From the NCBI RefSeq assembly GCF_003989735.1, contig NZ_RZGQ01000003.1:1-56927 (forward strand): 56,927 nt of DNA. The letters run 5' to 3'. Positions 8,604 through 16,596 of this stretch are shown here, one piece after another. The DNA comes from Legionella sp. km772. GTDB taxonomy: Bacteria > Pseudomonadota > Gammaproteobacteria > Legionellales > Legionellaceae. Within the stretch, counting starts at the first letter, position 1, and the number at the start of each line of letters is the position of its first letter. The translations under genes and the position numbers were made by a program. A model generated the notes under the pieces. That model searched no databases, was not told the origin of the DNA, and was given only the letters and a program-made list of their open reading frames with translations.

Positions 8604-9392
8604 GTGTCTCTTCGTTGTGCGGTTATTGGTAATCCTATTGCTCATAGTTTATCGCCTCGCATTCATCACGCCTTTGCGCAACAGTTTAATTTGCCCTTAT
8701 TGTATGAGCGCATCCTGGGTAATGATTTAACTTTCGAACAACAAGTCTTTAGTTTTTTTGCTGCAAAAGGCCGAGGCTTAAATGTGACCTTGCCATTTAA
8801 ACAACGAGCTTTCATGATGGCCAATAGCCATTCAGCCCGTTGTGCCAAAGCCGGTGCAGCTAATACGCTGTGGTATGAAGATAATAAGCTGTGCGCGGAT
8901 AATACCGATGGGGTGGGCTTAATAAGAGATTTGTGTCGTTACCTTCCTTTGCAAAATAGCCGTATTTTAATTCTTGGCGCTGGTGGTGCTGCCCGCGGAA
9001 TTATCCACCCTCTTCTTGAGATGCAACCCCACCAACTGGTCGTTGCAAACCGTAGCCTTGAACCTCTAGCACAATTACAAGCGGAAATTGCGCAAATTCG
9101 CTGTCTTGGTTTAACGCACTTAGAGGGGGAGTTTGATCTCATTATTAACGCTACTTCAGCGGGCGTTCTGGGTGATAGTCTCATCATTCCTAAGCAAGTG
9201 CTGCAAAACCGTCCTTTTTGTTATGATCTTGCTTATCGCTACCAAGCCCTAACACCTTTTGTCGACTATACCCAACAATTGGGCTGTGAGGCTGTTGATG
9301 GTTTAGGAATGTTAGTGGAGCAAGCCGCCGAAGCATTTTATTTATGGCACAGAGTAAGGCCTGATACCCAGGCTGTCTTAAATAGCTTATAG
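8604..9392 (+). CDS. aroE: Shikimate dehydrogenase (NADP+)
   Basis: It reduces 3-dehydroshikimate to shikimate with NADPH in the aromatic amino acid pathway. The 262-residue protein begins with the substrate-site segment [17 protein letters not shown], carries the catalytic Lys66 in NVTLPFKQ and Asp102 in NTDGVG, and has the nucleotide-binding loop GAGGAARG at about 125-132. The start is GTG at 8604 with GAGG ten bases upstream; no ATG lies near. It follows pepN by 108 bases and converges on the patatin-like gene. Confidence 0.96.
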   Translation: MSLRCAVIGNPIAHSLSPRIHHAFAQQFNLPLLYERILGNDLTFEQQVFSFFAAKGRGLNVTLPFKQRAFMMANSHSARCAKAGAANTLWYEDNKLCADNTDGVGLIRDLCRYLPLQNSRILILGAGGAARGIIHPLLEMQPHQLVVANRSLEPLAQLQAEIAQIRCLGLTHLEGEFDLIINATSAGVLGDSLIIPKQVLQNRPFCYDLAYRYQALTPFVDYTQQLGCEAVDGLGMLVEQAAEAFYLWHRVRPDTQAVLNSL

Positions 9393-9438
9393 CGTTTTAA
9401 AAGCCGTCGGACTTGCACGTCTTTTGCGCGATTTTAGA

Positions 9439-10548
9439 TTAAACAAAAAAGGTTTCTACTTGATGGGCTACTGCTATAGTATCTTGGTAGCCTAATTCAA
9501 GAAGCTCACGGGTAAATTGCTTTTCAAATAATAAGAAGCTTAATAAATCGCCCGATTTACTGCGGCCACCTAAGACATTTAAAAGGTATCTTAAGAAGGC
9601 AGGCATAGCGGTGTAATGTTGTTCCACAATTGAGGTCATATTGCGACTCGGGCGCAAATGTAGGGTATGAATGGGGCGCCAGGGCGAACGATGCTTTTTC
9701 CATATTGAAAGTAGCGTGGAAATATCATTCATGCGATTGACCATCTCTATGTCACGATCGAGGTTGTCTAAAAACAAACCACTCAGCATATTTCCTAAGA
9801 CATGGGAGAACGATATCTCTTTACTGGGCTCAGGAACGGTAGGTTTAAATTCTGGCAATTCTCGGGTGCCAAGAATCATAATTTTATCCACATTAAAACG
9901 AATTGCACCACGAAGTGGGGCGACCAATCCCATACTCCCATCACCGTAGTGGAGATCATCTATAGCGATGGTAGGGAAAAACAGGGGGAGTGCACTTGAG
10001 GCTAAAATATGGTCGGTTTGTAAGAGTGTTCTTTGACTGCTATGCCGAGGGTAATGCCAATCAAGAAAATCAGGATTATGATGATTATAAAAAGATACAG
10101 TTTGATGGCTTTCATAACAGGCAGTAATCACTTCAAAGGCTTGCAAGTCACCCTCATTGATATTATGCGCAATGCGGGAAAAATCGATATTTTCATCAAT
10201 CAATTGCCGTAAGGGGGAGGTGTCAAGTAAGTGGCCCGCTTGCCGCTGCTTCATTATTAAGGTGCTTAAATTACGTAAGACCGATTTGCTTAATTCATAA
10301 TTGCTCGCCTTATAAATTTGTTGGCAATGTATTTCACTCCAAATGGATTCTAACTTCTCTAAGGCATTGGGAAAGTCATCGGCATTTTCAGCCAATACTA
10401 CGGCATTAATGCAACCCACACTTACCCCACTAATCACTTCAAACGGTAATTTTTTTACTTGAAGAATTTGGCCTACTGCTTTTAATGCACCAGCTTGATA
10501 AGCCCCGCGAGCACCACCACCTGCTAGATAAAGAGCTTTTTGTCCCAT
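9439..10548 (-). CDS. Patatin-like phospholipase
   Basis: The 369-residue protein is a serine acyl hydrolase of the patatin family. All catalytic elements are present: the oxyanion loop GGGARG at 10-15, the nucleophile elbow GVSVG at 41-45 with Ser43, and the catalytic Asp in DGS at 203-205 after the conserved ASSALPLFFP segment. There is no signal peptide, and the motif starts nine residues from the N-terminus, as in bacterial cytosolic members. Substrates would be phospholipids or other acyl lipids. Legionella encode many patatin proteins, some of them Dot/Icm effectors such as VipD; nothing here decides between a housekeeping lipase and an effector. The ATG has no obvious ribosome binding site. 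Confidence 0.9.
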   Translation of the reverse strand: MGQKALYLAGGGARGAYQAGALKAVGQILQVKKLPFEVISGVSVGCINAVVLAENADDFPNALEKLESIWSEIHCQQIYKASNYELSKSVLRNLSTLIMKQRQAGHLLDTSPLRQLIDENIDFSRIAHNINEGDLQAFEVITACYESHQTVSFYNHHNPDFLDWHYPRHSSQRTLLQTDHILASSALPLFFPTIAIDDLHYGDGSMGLVAPLRGAIRFNVDKIMILGTRELPEFKPTVPEPSKEISFSHVLGNMLSGLFLDNLDRDIEMVNRMNDISTLLSIWKKHRSPWRPIHTLHLRPSRNMTSIVEQHYTAMPAFLRYLLNVLGGRSKSGDLLSFLLFEKQFTRELLELGYQDTIAVAHQVETFFV

Positions 10549-10629
10549 AATTTTTTGTTATTTTTGCCTATACTGCAAATATAGATGAGTTTGTTTTCAA
10601 TTAGCAAGCGAATACTTACTTCATACAGG

Positions 10630-10649
10630 CTTAATATTTATTTGATATC
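10630..10649 (+). promoter_or_regulatory. Candidate PmrA box upstream of the 434-aa protein
   Basis: CTTAATATT (10630-10638), two bases, then TTTGATATC (10641-10649) fit the Legionella PmrA-box consensus I recall (two cTTAATatT half sites spaced by two bases) at 15 of 18 positions, the first half being perfect. PmrA is a response regulator that activates many Dot/Icm effector genes in L. pneumophila. A weak -10-like TTAAAT lies at 10651-10656 and GGAG at 10668-10671, seven bases before the ATG. AT-rich DNA makes chance matches easier, so this is a candidate only. Confidence 0.45.
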
Positions 10650-10678
10650 ATTAAATTAAAGGGAGATGGAGTATCTTC

Positions 10679-11983
10679 ATGAAAATGGCCAAAAAATTTC
10701 GCAGCCAATTTAAGGTCGATGAGAAAAAAAAGCTCTTACAAGAGATACAAGAAGATTTCGATTACCATGCGAAAAAATTAAGTGCTGATGAGCTTTCTCT
10801 AATAGCCCTTAAGAAAATGTCCCGTTATGCGCGCTTTGTAAAAGATTTTCAACGCACGGCGAATGCAGTAATGACCGTTGGCGAAAGCATTGATGACATT
10901 CATGATACACCTCAAACGGAAGAAGTTGCCCATGGTTTTCATATAGGCGCTGCGGTCTTAGCAGTTTATAATTTTTTACGTATTCCCTTTATGTATTTAT
11001 CAGCTTATCTATTGGATCAACCCATTCCGTTTACCTTAAGTAATAATGCTCGTTGGCTTTATTCAGCGGTATTATTGGCCTTAAGTATTACTGCCATTGC
11101 AGCACCTGTAACGGCGCCAATTATTGCCTTTGTTAGTGCGGGCATTGCGTTTGCTGCCAGTAGTTTTTTCTTAGCAAAGGTACTCTATGAGCGTTATAAG
11201 TTAGCTAAAGAAAGCGATCGGCTCGATTTGAAAATTCAACGCGCCGAAGCAGAGTTAGAGCGAATCCACCAAGAAGCCAAGCAGCTTGAGCAATCCTTTG
11301 ATGAACTAACCGCAAAATCAGCCATTATCGATGCATGTATCCGTACTGATGAATTAAAGCGGTTGCACGATAAACAAAAAGTACGGTTAGAAAAACTCTA
11401 TGATCAAAAACTCCAAAATACCCAATTAAAAGCGCAATTTGGGCTGAGCAAAGTACTATTTAAGAGTATTTCCTTGATTTTGGCTACGGCGACTATTGTA
11501 GGTCTAGTCGTGTCCTTATTTTTTCCACCCGTAGGCTTAGGAATTCTAGCGGGTGTAGCTCTCGTGGGGGCGACTTATTTATTAGGACGAGTATTGGCGC
11601 CAGTGCTCTCATCCTTTAGCGAATGGTTAAAAACTAAGTGGAAGCCTACTCCTCATGAAAGCTCAGAGGATAGTGATAAAAACGATTTGCGTCCGGAAGC
11701 AAGTCTTCAGGATAGCCAACAACAAAAAGACGATGCCATTATGGCTATAAAACCTAGTCCAACCCTTATCCTGGCCCATGAGTCAACTGCTGAGGTAATG
11801 CGCGAGCTTTCCGATAATAAAGTAGAAGGCTCTGGAGCGGGGCGCGAAGAGCAAGCACCTATTGCCAGTGCGCCTTTATTTTCTATCAAACCCTCGCCTA
11901 ATAAAGTGGCGCCAAAAAGCAAAACCAAACAAGCCGATGAGGATGATTCCGAAACCGAAAACGAAGGGTTGTTACCTCATTAA
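10679..11983 (+). CDS. Unknown membrane/coiled-coil protein, 434 aa; Dot/Icm effector candidate
   Basis: I do not recognise a family. The layout is a basic helical N-terminus (1-80), a hydrophobic stretch at 88-112, a long hydrophobic hairpin at 127-168, a charged coiled coil at about 170-250, a second hydrophobic hairpin at 260-310, and a low-complexity charged tail (325-434) ending in DEDDSETENEGLLPH. No signal peptide and no enzymatic motif are visible. The acid-rich C-terminus and membrane hairpins split by a coiled coil are common in Legionella effectors that insert in host membranes. The gene after next, at 13894, has the same architecture. A candidate PmrA box precedes it. A second in-frame ATG at 10685 is possible. 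Confidence 0.8.
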   Translation: MKMAKKFRSQFKVDEKKKLLQEIQEDFDYHAKKLSADELSLIALKKMSRYARFVKDFQRTANAVMTVGESIDDIHDTPQTEEVAHGFHIGAAVLAVYNFLRIPFMYLSAYLLDQPIPFTLSNNARWLYSAVLLALSITAIAAPVTAPIIAFVSAGIAFAASSFFLAKVLYERYKLAKESDRLDLKIQRAEAELERIHQEAKQLEQSFDELTAKSAIIDACIRTDELKRLHDKQKVRLEKLYDQKLQNTQLKAQFGLSKVLFKSISLILATATIVGLVVSLFFPPVGLGILAGVALVGATYLLGRVLAPVLSSFSEWLKTKWKPTPHESSEDSDKNDLRPEASLQDSQQQKDDAIMAIKPSPTLILAHESTAEVMRELSDNKVEGSGAGREEQAPIASAPLFSIKPSPNKVAPKSKTKQADEDDSETENEGLLPH

Positions 11984-12037
11984 GAGTGGACAAAATCTTA
12001 TTGATGATTGCAAATGCTCCTAAATTACTTTAACGTA

Positions 12038-12070
12038 GATTTTTATCTCTTAGCTTAAGGAATAAAAATC
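12038..12070 (+). promoter_or_regulatory. Inverted repeat framing the ribosome binding site of the POT transporter
   Basis: GATTTTTAT (12038-12046) pairs with ATAAAAATC (12062-12070), which abuts the ATG at 12071. The loop holds the TAAGGA ribosome binding site. An AT-rich nine-pair stem here might affect initiation with temperature, but it may equally be chance in AT-rich DNA. Confidence 0.25.
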
Positions 12071-13570
12071 ATGGTGCGTTTATTTCGTGAACAACCACGG
12101 GCCTTCCACATGATTTTTATGTTGGAATTATGGGAGCGTTTCGGATTCTATACGGTTCAAGGTGTTTTAACGCTGTATTTCATTCGGTATTTAGGTTATA
12201 GCGATATAGATTCATACTATACTTTTGGCGCCTTTTCCGCTCTAGTTTATGGCCTAGTGGTGGCGGGTGGCTATCTTGGTGATCAAGTGCTGGGTACTAA
12301 ACGCACCCTTGTTTTAGGTTTAATCGTTTTAGTTTTAGGCTATTTTTCTTTAGCAATCACCGATAAAGAACACGTCTTTTTTGCTTTAGGTCTAATTTGT
12401 GTTGGTAATGGCTTATTTAAAGCTAATCCCTCTAATTTATTGGCTAAATGTTATGAGCCGAATGATTCGCGCTTGCATGGCGGTTTCACCCTTTATTACA
12501 TGGCTATTAATTTGGGCAGTATGGTTGCTTTGTTTGCGGGACCCACTATTGCGAGCCGTTACGGCTATTCGCCTGCTTACATGCTAAGTGCTATAGGGCT
12601 AGTTTTAGGTCTAGTTAATTATGGCTTACAACATCACTATGTGGCTCATATTCATACCCCAGCAGATGCAAGAAATATTTCTTGGTGGCAATGGCTTATG
12701 GTCTGCTTCGGTATTTTACTCGTTGCTCAAGGCTCTGCTTATTTATTACAGCATTTATCCTTAGCAAAAAATTTATTATTAGCGATTACACTTATTGTGG
12801 TCCTTAGTTATTTTTATTTAATGAAGCAGGAGAGTAAGCTTTCTTGTATGAAAATGCTGGTGGCCTTTATTCTGATGGTTGAGGCAGTTATTTTTTTCAC
12901 CCTCTATCAGCAAATGCCTACCTCCCTGAATTTATTCGCAGTAAACAATGTCATCCCTGATTTTTTCGGGTTGAGTATTGATCCTCAAAGTTTTCAGGCC
13001 CTTAATCCTATTTGGATTGTAACGATGAGTCCGGTACTGGCCTATTTATATAATCGTTTACATAAGAAGAATATTTTCATTACTACTCCTTATAAATTCG
13101 CTTTAGGTATGTCCATGTGCGCATTTAGTTTTTTAATTCTCTATTTTGCACGCTATTTTTATACCGATGCTGGCATGGTTTCCTCATGGTGGTTGATTGT
13201 TAGCTACCTCTTCCAAAGTTTGGGTGAGTTGCTTGTTTCTGCTTTGGGGGTTGCCATGGTGGCGGAGCTAGTTCCAGCTACAATAGCCGGCTTTGTGATG
13301 GGAATATGGTTTTTGACCTCCGCTGTAGCTGGTTTTATCGGTGCGACTGTAGCGTCTTATACGGCCTTACCTACGCATATAAAACCAGGTATTGAATCCT
13401 TAATGATCTATACGAAGGTTTTTGCTTGCATCGGTCTTGTGACTTTAATCATCGCTGTTTGTATGTGGCTTATCTCGCCTTTACTAAGCCGTTATATTGC
13501 CCTGGAGGAAGACCAAGGCGAAAAACAAACTTCTCTTAATTTTTCTACTGTCCTGAGTTCCTCTTCATAA
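12071..13570 (+). CDS. Proton-dependent peptide transporter, POT/PTR2 family (MFS)
   Basis: The inner-membrane protein imports di- and tripeptides with protons. The 499-residue protein has the POT signature ELWERFGFYTVQG at about 18-30 (the ExxER proton/substrate motif), the AGGYLGDQVLGTKRTL loop between early helices, and the PTR signature LYYMAINLGS at about 142-151. Its 12-14 hydrophobic helices fill the length and it ends in a short charged tail. Peptide import suits an amino-acid-using intracellular bacterium. It lies between the two unknown 430-residue membrane proteins on the same strand and is followed by a GC-rich hairpin. Confidence 0.93.
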   Translation: MVRLFREQPRAFHMIFMLELWERFGFYTVQGVLTLYFIRYLGYSDIDSYYTFGAFSALVYGLVVAGGYLGDQVLGTKRTLVLGLIVLVLGYFSLAITDKEHVFFALGLICVGNGLFKANPSNLLAKCYEPNDSRLHGGFTLYYMAINLGSMVALFAGPTIASRYGYSPAYMLSAIGLVLGLVNYGLQHHYVAHIHTPADARNISWWQWLMVCFGILLVAQGSAYLLQHLSLAKNLLLAITLIVVLSYFYLMKQESKLSCMKMLVAFILMVEAVIFFTLYQQMPTSLNLFAVNNVIPDFFGLSIDPQSFQALNPIWIVTMSPVLAYLYNRLHKKNIFITTPYKFALGMSMCAFSFLILYFARYFYTDAGMVSSWWLIVSYLFQSLGELLVSALGVAMVAELVPATIAGFVMGIWFLTSAVAGFIGATVASYTALPTHIKPGIESLMIYTKVFACIGLVTLIIAVCMWLISPLLSRYIALEEDQGEKQTSLNFSTVLSSSS

Positions 13571-13575
13571 TATAG

Positions 13576-13592
13576 CGGCTGCATTGCAGCCG
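13576..13592 (+). terminator. GC-rich hairpin after the POT transporter
   Basis: CGGCTGC (13576-13582) and GCAGCCG (13586-13592) form a seven-pair GC stem with a three-base loop, five bases after the stop codon. The T tract that follows is weak, so its termination strength is uncertain. Confidence 0.5.
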
Positions 13593-13799
13593 AATCCCCT
13601 CAGCTTTTATTGCAATCACTCGACTGCAAGATAGATAAGTTACCACTCGCTCAGGGCGCTAAGAACCCATTATTATAAATAATTCGCTGCTGTATATTGG
13701 CGCCATTTTTAAAATGGGCGGCATCTTTTTACTTGTTTAACTTAATGATTTTTTCAAATTTAGCGATTTTTTCTCTAGTTGATGTTCAATCCTAAGATT

Positions 13800-13830
13800 C
13801 TTAATGTTTTTTTAAGGAAAAGTGTATAAA
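13800..13830 (+). promoter_or_regulatory. Candidate PmrA box and -10 upstream of the 431-aa protein
   Basis: CTTAAT (13800-13805), five bases, then TTTAAG (13811-13816) match the general PmrA direct repeat YTTAAK-N5-YTTAAK at every position; against the Legionella consensus the first half, CTTAATGTT, matches 8 of 9. TATAAA follows at 13825-13830, and the ATG is 64 bases beyond it. This places the repeat where an activator would replace a -35 element. PmrA in L. pneumophila activates many effector genes. The region is AT-rich, so experimental proof would be needed. Confidence 0.45.
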
Positions 13831-13893
13831 ATATATTCATTTATTTGTCTTGTTTGGACAAGTGCTTTATGCAAACACGCGCGAGGTTAGCTG

Positions 13894-15189
13894 ATGAGTA
13901 AAATGATCAAGTTAAGTGACAAAACTCAAGAACTAATTAAGCAGTATAAGATGCTAGCTTATTCTAAGAAAGAAAGTTTAGATTCGTTCTCCTCAGTCGT
14001 AGAGCAGCGTGTGTTAATAAATTGGTTGCATGAGGAAGTCAGCACCCCCTCTCCGGTTAAACGAAAAATAAAAAAAGAGATGGAATTTCTGCTCGCTTCA
14101 TTACGGGTCGAGCTTTTACGGGACCTATTGCTGGCAATGGACATTAACCCTGAAAGCTACAAAAAAAATGAATCAGCCCCTTCCAACAAAAACAACTTAA
14201 AATTTTATCTACTGGCAATTGCTGGTACGGTCCTTGCTGCTTGCGAAGGTTTTGATAGTATTACTAGCCTCTTAGGGGTTTTTGCTTTACCTTCGATGAT
14301 TACCCTTATGGCTGGGCTTGCTTTTTCTGCCTTATCGGTAATGGTATTTTATGGTTTTAATCTAGTTCAAGTAGCAAAAAATCTCGATGTTAAATTAAGG
14401 GATGCTCCGAAATTATTAGATCTTTATCTACTGCAATTGGATGAAATTAAGAGCCTGCGCAAAAAAATTAACACCTATAAATTGGCTCGGCTTTCATTAG
14501 ACGAGTTGAATGATTTAGCCCAGGTTGTTTCAATGTTAGAAAGCCGTTTGGCTGCTTTAGGTGAGTCGAGTAAACAATTCAACGACGCCTTAAATAGCCC
14601 TCACATTAAACTGGCGAAAAACCTTTTTGTCGGGATCGCAGGCCTCATGTTTTTTGGTAGTGGTTTTTTTGCAGGGCAATCGGTAAGCGTTTTTTTGCTT
14701 GGTTTGATCATGGGTAGTGTGCTACCAACTTTTCTCCCCGTTGTTTTAGTTAGTACGGCTGTAGGGCTTGCAGCGTTTAGTTTATACTGGTATGTAGAAA
14801 AAGTTGGTCTGCAACAGTTGATTAGTGGTTGGTTTGGCCTTGATGAAGAGAAAATAGAAAAACTTTGCAGTTCAGCAGAGTTGGAAAAGCAGACTGAAAA
14901 ACTGAGTAACTTAAAAGAAAAAATAGTAGAAACAGCAGAATTAGCTCGCCAGCTTAAGGACTTACAAGCGCAAGGAAAACAGGAGCCTCAACCAGATCTT
15001 GCTTTGGCAAGAGACGAGACGCGTCTGCTAAAGAACAGTGCTGGTTCTCGTCCCAAGAGTAGCGCTAGCGGTAATATCTACTCTTTTCATCAGTCTTTAA
15101 AAGCAGCACCAAAATCTATCCTTGCAGAGGAGGCAGAGGCCTCACCTACGCAGCTTGACCCAGCAAATAGCTTAATGACTCAAATTTAA
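13894..15189 (+). CDS. Unknown membrane/coiled-coil protein, 431 aa; Dot/Icm effector candidate
   Basis: No family is recognised. A helical, charged N-terminal part (1-100) is followed by hydrophobic segments at 103-117 and 123-158, a charged helical/coiled-coil region at about 163-235, further hydrophobic segments at 242-298, a second coiled coil at 317-360, and a disordered tail with AEEAEAS at 411-417. This glutamate cluster lies near the C-terminus, as in the E-block signals of Dot/Icm substrates. Architecture and length match the 10679 protein, though I see no clear residue identity between them. The 3' end overlaps hda, on the other strand, by 18 bases. A candidate PmrA box lies upstream. 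Confidence 0.8.
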   Translation: MSKMIKLSDKTQELIKQYKMLAYSKKESLDSFSSVVEQRVLINWLHEEVSTPSPVKRKIKKEMEFLLASLRVELLRDLLLAMDINPESYKKNESAPSNKNNLKFYLLAIAGTVLAACEGFDSITSLLGVFALPSMITLMAGLAFSALSVMVFYGFNLVQVAKNLDVKLRDAPKLLDLYLLQLDEIKSLRKKINTYKLARLSLDELNDLAQVVSMLESRLAALGESSKQFNDALNSPHIKLAKNLFVGIAGLMFFGSGFFAGQSVSVFLLGLIMGSVLPTFLPVVLVSTAVGLAAFSLYWYVEKVGLQQLISGWFGLDEEKIEKLCSSAELEKQTEKLSNLKEKIVETAELARQLKDLQAQGKQEPQPDLALARDETRLLKNSAGSRPKSSASGNIYSFHQSLKAAPKSILAEEAEASPTQLDPANSLMTQI

Positions 15190-15870
15190 AATATCTTTTA
15201 TGAAGGGAATAGTAATTTTGCGATGAGCTTGTAATGAAGCCTTATCTAAAAGATCCAGCATTTGATGAAGATCATGCATGTTTCTTGAGCAGCGCTTAAT
15301 TAAAAATTGCAGTACGCTTAACGACAAATCAAAGCCACGTTGGTGAGCCACAAGTTTTAAGGTCTGAATTTTTTCTTCATCGCTTAATTCATGTAATTGC
15401 CAGACCAGGCCCCAAGCTAATCGGGAGCGTAAGTCGGCTAATTGAATAGGGCTGCTACTTGGTGGTTGATTTCCGGAAATAATGAGTAAGCTGTTTTCAT
15501 TATCTTTAATTTTGTTATACAAATGGAATAAAGCCTCTTCCCAGATTTTATCAGTCGCTATAGCGTCTATATCATCAATACAAATTAAAGTTTGCTCCTC
15601 TAAACCTTCTAAAGAGTCTGACCCCCATTCCTTTAAAAGGCTAAGGGGCAAATAAATAGCTGATTGATCGGAATTCACCGCTTGACAACAACCTTGCAGA
15701 ATATGTGATTTTCCGCATCCAGTAGTACCCCACAAATAAAGTATTTTTTCACTCTTGAATTGCAAGATATCCACTAATTGCTGCTTTAATAATTCATTGT
15801 TTTGCCAATTAAAATTATCTAAAGTCGCTTCATCATTTAATTGGATTGCTAAGGCTAACTGCTTATTCAT
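15172..15870 (-). CDS. hda: DnaA regulatory inactivator Hda
   Basis: Hda, with the DNA-bound sliding clamp, stimulates ATP hydrolysis by DnaA and so prevents over-initiation of replication. The 232-residue protein is a DnaA-like AAA+ module: Walker A GTTGCGKS (48-55), Walker B LICIDDID (95-102), and a lid with SRLAWGLVWQL. The N-terminal QLALAI (4-9) fits the clamp-binding motif of Hda. The ATG at 15870 is chosen because the frame can be extended 13 codons upstream only into pgsA, and those residues are not Hda-like. It overlaps the pgsA stop by eight bases. No DNA-binding domain IV is present, which separates it from DnaA. Confidence 0.9.
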   Translation of the reverse strand: MNKQLALAIQLNDEATLDNFNWQNNELLKQQLVDILQFKSEKILYLWGTTGCGKSHILQGCCQAVNSDQSAIYLPLSLLKEWGSDSLEGLEEQTLICIDDIDAIATDKIWEEALFHLYNKIKDNENSLLIISGNQPPSSSPIQLADLRSRLAWGLVWQLHELSDEEKIQTLKLVAHQRGFDLSLSVLQFLIKRCSRNMHDLHQMLDLLDKASLQAHRKITIPFIKDILNLSH

Positions 15871-16426
15871 TGGATAATTCTTTTTTAGGCCAAGCCTTAT
15901 GACAACCAATCCATAAATAATGGATATAAGTAATGAGCGTGGTTACTGCAGTAAGATAAATTAAGCTGGTTATTAGATAGGGTGAAAATTTAAAATAGGC
16001 TAATTCAAATAAACACACGGTTACTAACACCAACTGCAACGTAGTATTGAATTTACTGAGCAAGGTTGGTTCAAAATCTAATTTGCGACGAATAAACCAA
16101 TACCATGCTAATACACCCATGGAAATAGTCAAGTCACGTAAAAAAACTAAAACTACTAACCACCAAGGTAAAGAGCCTAATATAGCTAAAGAGATAAAAC
16201 TTGCAGCAACTAATAATTTATCAGCCATGGGATCTATGAAGGAGCCAAAAAAACTTTGCCAGTGAAAAAAGCGAGCCAACCACCCATCTAACCCGTCAGA
16301 AAGTCCGGCAAGGATAAATATATAAAAAGCCTCTTTGTATTGATGATCGAATAAATACAATACAAAGGGGACGATTAATCCTAACCGGCACAATGTTAAT
16401 GCATTGGGTATATGTTTTAATATCAT
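15863..16426 (-). CDS. pgsA: CDP-diacylglycerol--glycerol-3-phosphate 3-phosphatidyltransferase (CDP-alcohol phosphatidyltransferase)
   Basis: It is a membrane enzyme joining CDP-diacylglycerol to glycerol 3-phosphate on the way to phosphatidylglycerol. The 187 residues carry the complete CDP-alcohol phosphatidyltransferase motif: D44-x2-D47-G48-x2-A51-R52-x8-G61-x3-D65-x3-D69. Four to six hydrophobic helices fill the rest, and the start MILKHIPNALTLCRL is typical of PgsA. Other members of the superfamily share the motif, but length and N-terminus favour PgsA. Legionella may carry further pgsA-like genes, so it need not be the only copy. The pairing pgsA-hda is tight, with an eight-base overlap. 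Confidence 0.88.
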   Translation of the reverse strand: MILKHIPNALTLCRLGLIVPFVLYLFDHQYKEAFYIFILAGLSDGLDGWLARFFHWQSFFGSFIDPMADKLLVAASFISLAILGSLPWWLVVLVFLRDLTISMGVLAWYWFIRRKLDFEPTLLSKFNTTLQLVLVTVCLFELAYFKFSPYLITSLIYLTAVTTLITYIHYLWIGCHKAWPKKELSNE

Positions 16427-16485
16427 AGGCCTACGATAATCTAGTTGCCCTTGGGTACGTACTTTAGGGTTAATTTTGTAACTAT

Positions 16486-16502
16486 TTAGCTGTTACAGCT
16501 AA
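16486..16502. promoter_or_regulatory. 17-base palindrome upstream of pgsA
   Basis: TTAGCTGT-T-ACAGCTAA (16486-16502) is a perfect eight-base inverted repeat about a single central base, 60 bases before the pgsA ATG and in the 170-base gap after frgA. A symmetric site this compact suggests an operator, but no known consensus was matched. The rest of the gap shows nothing else. Confidence 0.35.
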
Positions 16503-16596
16503 CAATAGTAAGTAGTTTATACAATACAATGTTTGCTGTCACCTTCTTGCAAGTTTAGCATTAGATTATCATTTAGTAACTCCACAATTCGATCTT

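Larger units (their letters stand above)
13571..13893. other. 323-base intergenic region between the POT transporter and the 431-aa protein
   Basis: It holds no open frame of note. Visible elements are a short GC-rich hairpin just after the transporter (13576-13592), a bulged hairpin CGCCATTTT/AAAATGGGCG at about 13701-13720 followed by five T near 13725 (possible terminator), and near its right end the candidate PmrA box and TATAAA listed separately. Confidence 0.6.

Noticed and set aside
10651-10660. TTAAATTAAA as the second half of a PmrA box with the 10630 half site
   Set aside because: It is 20 bases from the first TTAA rather than 11; the TTTGATATC half at 10641 has the right spacing.
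16486-16502. Reading the palindrome as a LexA box
   Set aside because: It lacks the CTGT-N8-ACAG layout; the CTGT and ACAG halves are separated by one base.
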